NCBI GenBank assembly: GCA_037179515.1
Contig: JAXCGZ010005683.1
Location: 1 to 64,000, forward strand
Source: Halocaridina rubra
Lineage: Eukaryota; Arthropoda; Malacostraca; Decapoda; Atyidae
Reading direction: 5' to 3'
Length of the DNA: 64,000 nt
Shown piece by piece: positions 44,724 through 54,049 of the stretch. Every line of letters starts with the position of its first letter. Positions within the stretch are counted from its first letter, which is position 1. Under the pieces are notes generated by a model. The model did not search any database. It was given only the letters and a program-made list of their open reading frames with translations, and had not been told where the DNA came from. Both the position numbers and the translations under genes were made by a program.

Positions 44724-44924
44724 ACTGAGGGGAGCTAGTGGTGGAATATCTAATCATTATTAAGTGGAAAGTAGACTGAGAGTGGGAAAAAAGTGGAGAT
44801 AGATTGTTCGTTGATGTTCTCCCTTGAGGGTGAGCGGACCTTCCCTTTTTGGCCCGCAGGTGGGGTAAGATTTGTTGATTGAAGGTGGTATTCGCTATTG
44901 AGGGCAAACGTACTTTCCTATAGA

Positions 44925-46990
44925 TGCTTATCTGAGAATTTTGAAAGGAGTAAAAGGATGTTTTGGAGGGAAGTGAAAAGAGTGAGGACAGATGAGTATG
45001 GTAGGGAAGAGAGGGTGAAAGGAGCAGATGGGCAATGGCTAGTAGATGAAATAAAGGTGAGAGAGAGATGGGCTGAATATTTCAAGGAACTGCTAAACTA
45101 GGAAGATGATAGAGAGGTTGAGATTCTGGCTGTGGGAAAAGAATGGAGAATGCCAAATTTAGGTGATGAGAATGATAGAAAAAATAACAAATGAGGAGGT
45201 ACATTTGCCATTGAGAGCAATGCAGGTAAAGCACCAGGGATAGATGGGTGTCATGCTGAATTCTTGTCAAAAGGTGGGGAGGCATTAGTAGAATGGATGG
45301 TCAGGTTGTTGAATGTATGTTTCAGGAAAGGGAGGGTCCCAGTTAATTGGAGGAGTGCATGTGTAATTCCATTTACAAAAGGAAGGAAGATAAGTATGAG
45401 CGTAATAGTTTTAGGGAATTAGTTTGTTGAGTGTAGTTGGTAAGGTATATGGAATAGTGTTAATCGAGAGAGTTAGGAAAGGTACTGAGAGATTGATTGG
45501 GGAAGAACAGTGAGGGTTCAGGAGAGGAAGAGGATGTGTGGATCAGGTGTTTGCAGTAAGACTGGTGTGTGAGAAGTTCTTGCAGAAAGGTAGGAACACA
45601 TTTTTGGCCTTTATGAATTTAGAGAAAGCGTATGACAGGGTAGATAGAAAGGGGTTGTGGAGGGTGTTGCGACTGTATGGAATAAGTGGAAGATTGTTGA
45701 ATGCAGTGAAGAGTTTTAACATGATTAGTAGAGCATGCCTGAAAGTTGGGAATGGTATTAGTAATTAGTTTGAGATGAATGTTGGGTTACATAAAGGTTG
45801 TGTAATGTTGTAATGATTGTTTACTGTACATATGGATGGAGTGGTAATGGAGGTAAATGAAAGAATATTAGACAGAGGCTTGAAACTAGTGGGTGAGGAG
45901 GGAAGGTTATGGAAAGTGAGTCATTGATATTTGCAGATAATACTGTACTCATGGCTGATAACTGAAAATTAACTGAATCATTTGGTGACTGAGCTTATTA
46001 GTGTGTGTAAGAAGGAAGTTGCGGGTGAATATTGGTAAATGTAAAGTCTTGAGATGCACGAGGAGTGTTAATGTTGGCAGATTGAATGTATGAGTGAATG
46101 GAGATTTGCTTGAAGAAGTTGAGAGTTTTTAAGTATCTGAGGTCACATTTATCAAGGAGTGGACGAGTGTGTGTAGCGGTAAATCACAGAGTGAAGGAAG
46201 CCAGTGAATGTCTAGGTGGGTTGAAAAGTGTAATGAGAAATAGATATTTGGGCATGAATGCAAAGAGAAGTATATATTAGGGTGTGATTGTGCAAACAGC
46301 ATTATATGGAGCAGAGACTTAGAATGCAAGAGAGGATGAAAGGAACAAGTTAAATGCAATGAAGATGAGGTGTTTGAGAGGTATGACTGGTGTATCCAGA
46401 ATAGATGGTGTAAGAAATGAGGATGTCAGGCATAGAGTGGGTGTTGAAATGAAGTTGTCGGATAGGTTAGATCAGAAAGTGTTGAGATGGTTTGGACACA
46501 TGGATTGGATGAGTGATGAACGATTAGTGAAGAGAGTGTGGAGTGCAGAAGTGATTGGAGTTAGGTCAAGAGGGAGACCTAGAATGAGATGGATGGATGG
46601 TGTGAAAAGAGCACTGAATGCACGTGGAATGTCAGTGGAACAGGGAAAAGCGCCTGCAAGAGATGGGAATGAGTGGAGGAAGATTGTGCATATCTGACGC
46701 GGCCCAAAGGGATTTCTCGCACCTGCTAGCTTAGGGAATTGTGGTGGACGGGTGTGAGGAGAGTTGCTATGTGATGAAGCGGTGTGGGTATACCAGTTGA
46801 GGCTGTCGGGCCTGATTGTACAATATCCTTGACCACCTACCTTGTGGGTGACCCAAAAAGTGTCGAAGGGGGGGAGACGTGGCAACCCTCTATCCCCAAG
46901 GAGCTGAGAGGAATGGTTGAGGTGTGTGTGGATCATTGTGAATGCGCATTTCTTGGCTCAGCCACCCCCCTTACAAGGGGGAATGAGGCT
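44925..46990 (+). pseudogene. R3: RTE-like element, degenerate EN-less copy with 3' end
   Basis: Begins at FERSKRMFWREVKRVRTDEY, RERWAEYFKELLN (linker before RT), then NAGKAPGIDGCHAEFLSKGG, VPVNWRSACVIPFTKG, MDQVFAVRLVCEKFLQKG and FLAFMNLEKAYDRVDRKGLW (motif A as FMNLEKAYD). Motif C is only seen as a shifted LFADNT-like remnant near 45940. The C-terminal part is clear: MKMRCLRGMTGVSRIDGVRN and KVLRWFGHMDWMSDERLVKR, ending DGNEWRKIVHI at 46695. The 3' UTR ends in a hairpin CCCCCC-TTACAA-GGGGG (46965-46981) and a TGTATATGTATATATG tail. Related to R2 but clearly another family. Many stops and shifts. Confidence 0.8.
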
Positions 46991-47006
46991 TGTGTATATG
47001 TATATA

Positions 47007-47442
47007 TGTAGAATAATATTGGAATCTCATTATTTGTGTGCTCCTGCCTTCAGTTTTCCCATTATTAACAGTGTGTTGTGTCTGTTTCTGAAATTGCAGT
47101 GTCCTCTGTTCTCCTTTGCCTGTGTGACAGAGGTGATCATCGAGTTGAGGCCAAAGTCTTGGCATCTATCTGTGGTGTCGGAAATTGAAATCGTGCTCAC
47201 CACCTCTGGGATTCGAGGCAGCATTCTATAAATTTAAATTTTAAATTTGCTTCAGCTTTCCAAAAATTAATTAAATTTGTTTTAATGTGTCATCGCATTA
47301 CCAAAATTAAAAGAGAGGTCAATTCTGAGTTTCATTTAACCGAGTAGTGGTATGAGGGTCTATACTGTCTGTTTGTGAGCTCTTAACCGAGCTCAGTACC
47401 TCAAGTCTCCTCAGTAAAACCGGACTTAACAACCTCCCCACA
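47007..47442 (+). repeat. Probable 5' LTR
   Basis: Ends CCCCACA just upstream of the primer-binding site. TATAAATTTAAATTT near 47228 could be a TATA box, and AATAAA occurs at 47443. The start is uncertain: the first TG after the R3 tail is at 47007. With no 3' LTR in the window the limits cannot be confirmed. Confidence 0.4.
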
Positions 47443-47450
47443 AATAAAAT

Positions 47451-47468
47451 TGGTGCCCAAACCGGGAC
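47451..47468 (+). promoter_or_regulatory. Primer-binding site for tRNA-primed reverse transcription
   Basis: TGGTGCCCAAACCGGGAC begins with TGG, the complement of a tRNA CCA end, and lies 8 bases after a CA that could end the LTR. The matching tRNA would end GTCCCGGTTTGGGCACCA. Which tRNA this is I cannot say. Confidence 0.7.
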
Positions 47469-48336
47469 CCAAGCAGACAGACTTGATTTTTATAATTTTT
47501 TATTTTATTTTGCTTTTTAACATTGCACATGACACCCGATCACAATTGGCTTGGATTATTGAAATGAAGGAATCTTAGGCTGCACACAAAAATTTTATCA
47601 TTAGAGACGCTGCGAATTAGAATTTTTTTTTTATTTTCAAAATTAATTGCGGTAACTAATATTTTCCTTGTCTACTATGTGGTAAAAAAAAAAATTCAGG
47701 ATATCTGCATGACATTATGTGGTAACGGAATTAAGAAATTTTGCATGACGAGAACACGTGCTATTTAAGATTTTATTTATTTGCCTGATAAGATTGAGTT
47801 TTAAAGCATTAGTGTTTTATATATCCATTACAGGGTGATATTAGTTAGGAATTGTTTATATTTCTTTGGGATTTAGGAATTGGGAGTAAGCATATTTAGT
47901 ACATTGCTTAAAATTGAGTTTTTACATTCAAGCATTGACTGCTCATAGATTGGGAATAAAAACTTTGGCATCGTTTGTTAAGCCCAGGCTAAGCCCTTCA
48001 TGTGTCTGAGTTGTTACTCAAAATTAAATTTTCTCATTCTTAATAGACACATTTGGTGTATTTTGCATTGGATGTGTGCCCTTTTGGCGACACTCCAGAA
48101 ATTTACTTACGACATTTTACTTGTTGGTACTGCCAAATACGCGCTCATATGCTATATTTTACTTGTTTGTATTCTCTTGCACAGGGTGGATGTTCGTAAA
48201 ATTCGTTGTTGCTCATTCATTTCATTTGCACCATAACCACAGGTACTGTCGTATATTGCTGTTAAGCAGGCACAACTGCCATCCTATATTACAAGTGTTT
48301 CATGCACTGTTTTGCCGCATTTTCCTGCTGTTGCAC

Positions 48337-48468
48337 TTGATTGTATTTTGAGTCACTTTCATATGAGGTTTTGGGATCACCTTTGAACTGCAGTGTTGAA
48401 TTTTGATTGTATTTTGAGTCACTTTCATATGAGGTTTTGGGATCACCTTTGAACTGCAGTGTTGAATT
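48337..48468 (+). repeat. Perfect 66-bp tandem duplication in the LTR-element leader
   Basis: Two identical 66-base units, 48337-48402 and 48403-48468, starting TTGATTGTATTTTGAGTCAC and ending GCAGTGTTGAATT. Upstream of gag. The rest of 47470-48570 is AT-rich leader with no coding signal. Confidence 0.95.
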
Positions 48469-48579
48469 TTTTTTCTCTCCTTGGTGGTGTGAGGTTCTTT
48501 AATTTTTTTTACTATTGCAGAATTTTGTTTTTATGTGGTTGAATTGTTTTGGCACTACTAAGTAGTCACAGGAAACATC

Positions 48580-49680
48580 ATGGCTACCTGGCAATCACAG
48601 GAAACCACCATGGAAAGCAGGCAGTTACAGGAAACCATTGAAACATTCGATGGGGACAGCTACCTTGACAAGATGTTTGTATGGGTGAGCAATACGGCAT
48701 GTCCGGAGAGAAGCGCTTGGGAAGTTGGCTGCATGCCAAGCCGAGCTAGAGGGGAAAGCAAAAGAGCAGGCCCAACGAAAACATGAGCTTACCCTCACAC
48801 AGATTAAAGCTAGAATACCTGAAAGTGATACTTCACTTGGAAATGGGGATCAGCATTGTGAGAGGCCCCCAATATGGAAATATGAGGACAACGGCAAGGA
48901 ACCGCTCGGTACTTACATCCGCTCTTTCAAAAGTCATGCCACCACTAATATTGGTACAGATGCCTAGAAGACTCATTGGCTGCTCTCCTTCATGCCACTC
49001 CGTTTGCTCGCCCTAGTCAGTGAATTCAATCGATGGCAACTGAGGGACTACGAAACTGTTAAATGAACACTCCTCGCCTCGCAGAACTTTCTGCCAGCTG
49101 AGTGTCATGCTAGGTTTGTCTCCACTTTCCCATTGAAGGAGGAGAACTGTAGTAGCTTTAGCAAATGCAATGCTTGCCTTTTTGGTGATTGGTTGCAAGT
49201 TGCAAAGTGTCCTCCAGAGAAGTGATATCCATTCTTGATGTTGATTCAATTGCCAGTGACCTCCCTATGGACGTTCTTGCATATGTAAAGACAAAGCTTA
49301 AGTATGAGATCAACTCTGAGGAAAGTTTAGCCACTTTGGATGAGTACCTCCAGCACAACCAGCCTTGAGTATGTCTCTATGACCTTATGAGGGCAAGAAG
49401 GGCCAATCCTAAGGCTCGTCCTTAGAGTGCCATCTCCCCCACAGCAGGCCATGATTCTCACCAGAAAGGAGATAGCAGGAATGGGAAGCACAAGGACCCT
49501 TCTCAAAACTTCAATCATCCAGCTTATCCTCCTCACACTCCTAAGCCTTATTGCTGATATGCACCCACACTCAAGACCGATGACTTAATTATACTTAAGC
49601 CTCGGCAGATTAGAGGCAAAGGCAATTACCCTGCTCCACCTTCCCAGGGATTTCAGCCTAACTCTAAGAGCCACCACACT
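48580..49680 (+). pseudogene. gag of the LTR element
   Basis: First ATG of the leader at 48580 (MATWQSQETTMESRQLQETI, then ETFDGDSYLDK). The rest is spread over three frames: CQAELEGKAKEQAQRKHELT, YEDNGKEPLGTYIRSF, LREYETVK-like LRDYETVK, NFLPAECHARFVSTFPLKEE, LPMDVLAYVKTKLKYEINSE and ATLDEYLQHNQP. These phrases look like the capsid region of Gypsy gag (a SCAN-like helical domain). No intact zinc knuckle seen. At least four shifts or stops. It would form the particle shell. Confidence 0.6.
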
Positions 49681-50148
49681 CTCTCTCACAGCAGCGGCCA
49701 GCATAACCGTCTGGCCACTCACTCGGCTCATGCCATAAAAAGCAGGCCAGCAAAGGCCACCAAGAATAACATCGAGGACCTACCATACAAAGTTGCTAAT
49801 GTGCAATTCACCAAAGATGATGATCTCGAGATGGCCCCAATGTGCCTAGGAACCATAAATGGTGTGGAAGTTGAGATAGCCCTCGACACAGGGGCAAGTG
49901 GCATATTTGTTGACGAGAGATTCCTCAGGGATGAAGATTTCACCGGTAAGGCCGTTCGCATGCGGGTTGCTGAAGGGGAACCTCAGATACAACGCTGCTG
50001 TGTCATTGACCTGGATTGTAAATACTACAAGGGGAAAGCCACAGCAGTGGCATTGATTTGGCCTATGTACCCTGTCTTGCTGGGTCGTGTACTGAGCCTA
50101 GCTCCTATCTTCCAGGCCGACCTCTACCATGAAGACATTTTTCAATGA
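49681..50148 (+). pseudogene. Aspartic protease domain
   Basis: Open frame through KATKNNIEDLPYKVANVQFT, CLGTINGVEVEIALDTGASG, IFVDERFLRDEDFTGKAVRM, then YPVLLGRVL. DTG at 49885-49893 is the active-site triad and LLGRVL is the second conserved turn. It cleaves the polyprotein in this family. It has no ATG of its own, so it is part of a fused polyprotein. The ~60 codons to the right link directly to integrase, with no RT or RNase H between. Confidence 0.8.
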
Positions 50149-50339
50149 AACATCCCTCGGGCGAAGTCATAACAAGCCATTTCATCAGCAACTACTGGCT
50201 CTGATGCCAGGAAATTGGACTATTTACCGACTGACTTCATTGACTCTTCCGCAGTTAGTACCCGTAATGTGGAACATGGAGAGTTTCCCCCTTTTTTACC
50301 AAATGATGCACCTCTAGTCACTGAAGTCTCATCCAGACT

Positions 50340-51600
50340 TCAACAAAATGCAGCAAGACTGCCCCAGCCTCAAACGCTGGATGCAACAGGCCACCGAGGG
50401 AAGAACCTTTACGGTGAGAGGAGGAGGCCAGATCACTTATGTCCTTGAAGATGGAGTATTTTGTAGTCATGTGACTAAAGACAGCTACACCTTTAAGCAG
50501 TTGGTGGTGCCTGCTTTGTTGCACCACCAGGCTATGTATGTGGCACACCATTTACTTCTGAGTGGACACAGAGGCAAAGCAAAAACTCGGCACGTCCTTC
50601 AAAAGGCTTTTGCATGGCCAAACATGTATGCCGAGGTAGCCAGATACATGGGCTCCTGCCCCATCTGTCAGTCCACTTCTACGGCACTGGTACCAAAAGT
50701 CCCCATGGGTATAACTAAGCTCTCAATGGAGCCATTTTCCAAAGTTGGTATTGACATATTAGGTCCTATTAACCCTGCTTGGTCCACAGGTAAACAGTTC
50801 CTACTGGTATTCGTCGCCCAGGCAACAAGTTACCCGGATACAGTGCCGCTATCTTCTATCACAAAAAAAACAGTTGCTTAGGCCTTATTTAGAATATGCT
50901 CCAGGGTTGGCTTCCCTGAGCTGGTCACTTCTGACAATGGAAGTCAGTTAACAAGTAGGCAGCTTGAGGCCTTCTGTAACCTCTTAGAAATGAAGCACAT
51001 TCGTACGAGTGTCTATCATGCCCAATCAAATGGAACATGTGAACGCTATAACGGGACTTTGAAGTGATGCTTGAGCAAGTTAGTGATGGATATAGCCAGG
51101 CAGTAGGACAAGTATGTCCCCACTGCACTTTTCTCTTTCAGAGACATGCCCCAAGGCACAACTGGATACTTGCCATTTGTGCTGGTTTATGGTCATAAGG
51201 TCAGAGGCCAAGTGGAATTCTTGGAAAAATGTTGGGACTAGCCTACCATTGAGGATGAAGATAGGGATGTCCATAAGTATATTTTGAAGTTTTCATCCCA
51301 TCTCAAAAAGGCCTGGAAAGCTGCACAAGTAGCCATTAAGAGTCACCAGCAGACTGCCAAGCTCCACTTTGACAAGCGTGCACGGCGTCATGCCCTGAAC
51401 CCAGAGATCGAGCTCTGTTACTTCTTTCAATAGATACGCGCAAGCTAATGCTACGCTGGAAAGGACCATACACTGTGGTACACAGTGTGACCCCCGACAA
51501 TAATGTGTTAAATGTCGATGTCAATAACCGGAAATGCCACATTAACCGGCTGAAGCTGTATCGTGAGGACCCGGAGTCCCACAGGTATCCTGCTCTGGCA
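50340..51600 (+). pseudogene. Integrase with zinc finger, DDE core and GPY module
   Basis: N-terminal HHCC zinc finger: VAHHLLLSGHRGKAKT, CPICQ near 50670. Core: KVGIDILGPINPAWSTGKQF (first D), PELVTSDNGSQLTSRQLEAF (second D) and TSVYHAQSNGTCERYNGTLK (E), so all three acidic residues are present. Then TGYLPFVLVYGHKVRG, RARRHALNPEIELC, LRWKGPYTVVHSV and CHINRLKLYRED, the GPY/F tail. Stops at 50879-50881 and 51066-51068 and a shift near 51430 kill it. It would insert cDNA into host DNA. Confidence 0.85.
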
Positions 51601-51782
51601 CACTTAGCAACCCATATTGGCCCCCTCAGCAGCAAGATCACCTCTGAGGCTGCAGCAACACAAGTACCTCCGATATTGGAGTACTCCCTTGTGGTGGAAA
51701 CAGGCTTACGGGATTGGAGTTTTTTTGGAAGCCCCTCTGGACGCAGCCACCGCCCTCGCAATTAAAGACGTAACCTTAACCT

Positions 51783-52126
51783 TTGATGATGATAAGGATC
51801 CTGCCATTCCCACACACAAAAAAGGAAAGTGTGAGTAATTGCATTATTAACTCCAGACTGCAACTGATTGAATGGGTACAGCTGAACAAGATATTAGAGG
51901 ACTACAAGAATGTCTTCAACGACCTCCCAAGTACTACCACTACCCTTAAGCATCAAGTCAGACTGACTGATCCAGAGCCATTTCGGCATTCCTATGGCCT
52001 TCCCCACCAGCTGACTGTACAGCTGAAGGAAGATGTTGATGCTTGGGTCTGCCTCTGAATAACTGAAAAGAGCATTTTGCCTTGGTGTCCACCGTTACTG
52101 GAAGTGCGTAAGCAGTGCCAGTAACG
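51783..52126 (+). pseudogene. Reverse transcriptase N-terminus, downstream of integrase
   Basis: Reads VQLNKILEDYKNVFNDLPST, LKHQVRLTDPEPFRHSYGLP, HQLTVQLKEDVDAWV, then after a TGA ITEKSILPWCPPLLEVRKQC. The H-x-LTDP-P-R-x-Y-LP and SPW-SPL-VRK blocks are the start of Gypsy RT. The palm and RNase H are missing because the sequence switches to family B at ~52127. Its position after the GPY module is the unusual point. Confidence 0.75.
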
Positions 52127-53756
52127 CTCACTAAAGACGAACAAGGCATTTAGTCCCTGCAAGGTTCCTTAAGGAGTTTGCAGATGAACTGGCTCCCGGG
52201 CTTTGCCGACTTTTTTACCTCATTCTATGTCAACCAGTATCTATCCTTCATCTTGAAAGCATGCTCTAGTTCAACCTGTTCCTAAGAAGGGTGACTGCTC
52301 TATTCCTTCAAACTACCGGCCTATTGCCCTAACCTCCTCTATTGCTAAAGTTTTTGAAACTTTGCTCAATGCTCACGTTTTGAAATGCCTTGAATTTAAC
52401 TCACTTATCTCCGATCACCAGTACGGCTTCCACAGGGTAAGATCCACCAGTGATCTCCTGTCCTATTTTACTCATGTATGGTCATCTTCTCTGAAGAACT
52501 ATGGGGAATCCTTTGTCGTCGTCCTTGATATCTCTCAGGCTTTTAACAGAGTTTGGCACAAGGCTCTCTTGCCCAAACTCCCTGCCTATAGTTTTAACCC
52601 TTCTTTCTGTTCTCTGATTTCCAGTTTCTTACTGACCGTTTTATATCTGTAGTAGTTGATGGTGCGACATCTAGCCCTTTCTCTGTTACCAGTGGTGTTC
52701 CATAGGGCTCAGGTTCTTTCACCTACTCTGTTCCGTCTCTTCATCAATGATCTTCTACAAACCCCATTTTCCTCTCTTCTTCATACCTATGCTGATGATT
52801 CTACCCTTCACTTTTCCTCTGCCTTTTCTTCACAACCTTCATCTGCTACTCATAATCAGTCTTTTATCACTCTTTCTTCTACTCTCATCTCTGATTTGCA
52901 GAGAGTATCTGAGTGGGGAACTCAAAATTTAGTTAAATTTAATTCCTTCAAGACATAGTTTCTGGCTATCTCTTTATCTTCTCCTCCTGATAACCCTATT
53001 GTCTTCGAAACTAACGAAATTTATCCTCTTAATTCTGTCAACATATTAGGTATCCATATAGCCTCAAACTTGTCTTTGAGGAATCACATAATCCAAATTT
53101 CTAAATCTTCATCCAAAAAATTTGGGGTTTTGTTTCGTTTTCGTCATTACTCCTCCTCTTTAAAGTTATTTAAAATTAATAAAGGTCTTATCCATCCCTG
53201 CTTAGAATACTGCTTACACATCTGGGGCGCTTCTTCTATAGGGTTGAATCTAAAGCAGTCAGACTCATTCATGATCCTTCTCTTACTTCTAATCTGGATT
53301 CTCCCTTTCTTTGACGTAAGGTGTCTTCCCTTATTCTTTTCTATCGCTACTACTTCCATTGCTGCCAAAAGAGATAACACTCACCAAGCGGCCTCATCTC
53401 ACAGGTACTGTGTGGAGATTTGAAGCTCACGGATTGGTCGGTGCAGGGACTGCTTCTTCCCATCTACCTCCAGACTTTGGAACTCTCTTCCTTCTTCTGT
53501 CTTTCCTAATTCTTATGATATTTCATCCTTCAAAAACCAGATCTATCGTCATCTCAGGTCCTAGTCCTCCATATCTCTGTGTCCTCTATACTCTTGACTG
53601 TTTTTCTGTCTGTCATTTTCCTTTGTGTGACATTACCTCATCTCTGCTTTGTCCTTAACCTATTTCTTTTCCTTCATCTTGGTATTTTCTCGTACCCGGG
53701 CCTTTATTGATGAGGGCAGTATTTGCCTGTCCCGGTGTCACACTCATTAAAAAAAG
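52127..53756 (+). mobile_element. Family B copy, RT to 3' end
   Basis: Starts at CTCACTAAAGACGAACAAGG as in the copy at 39573. RT: VPKKGDCSIPSNYRPIAL, HQYGFHRVRSTSDLLSYF, VVLDISQAFNRVWHKALLPK (motif A), VTSGVP then TAG in place of the Gln of PQGS (near 52703) with a 1-base insertion after it, and LLHTYADDSTLHFSSAF (YADD intact, ~52784-52798). Then NILGIHIASNLSLRNHI and KKFGVLFRFRHYSSSLKLFK, and the 3' UTR with CGTACCCGGGCCTTTATTGA and TGTCCCGGTGTCACACTCAT, then A7. Confidence 0.85.
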
Positions 53757-53866
53757 AGAGCGTGTGTTGAAATTTAAGCTGTTGGATAGGTTAAATCAGA
53801 GTGTGTTCAGTAGGTTTGGAAACATGGATAGGATGTGTGATGAACGAATAGTAAAGAGAATGTGGG
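53757..53866 (+). mobile_element. R3 3' coding fragment
   Basis: Reads RVLKFKLLDRLNQSVFSRFG, NMDRMCDERIVKRMW, matching VEMKLSDRLDQKVLRWFGHM in the R3 copy at 46440. Trapped between the family B tail and the R2 5' UTR. Confidence 0.7.
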
Positions 53867-54049
53867 GCGGGCACAACATCAAAGAATAGCCTCACCGTAT
53901 TCCCTGCGTGTCGTAAAAGGCGACTAAAAGTGGACGGGGCGGGGGGACTAGGAATCCCCCCCTTGCATCAACCTCCTGCGAGACGTCAAAGAAGAAGGGG
54001 AATAGAGGGGAGAATAACTTCTCCCCAAACCCGAGATTTGGTGTTGTCT

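Larger units (their letters stand above)
47007..52126 (+). mobile_element. Gypsy-type LTR retrotransposon with PR-INT-RT order, 3'-truncated
   Basis: A primer-binding site, long leader, gag, aspartic protease, integrase with GPY module, and then the N-terminus of RT in that order. Family B starts at ~52127 and no 3' LTR follows. Placing INT before RT is the Copia order, but the RT and INT wording is Gypsy-like, as reported for the Gmr1-like group. All frames carry stops. Confidence 0.75.

Noticed and set aside
47007..52126. Endogenous retrovirus with env
   Set aside because: No envelope-like ORF; after the RT start the sequence is family B. It is an LTR retrotransposon remnant.
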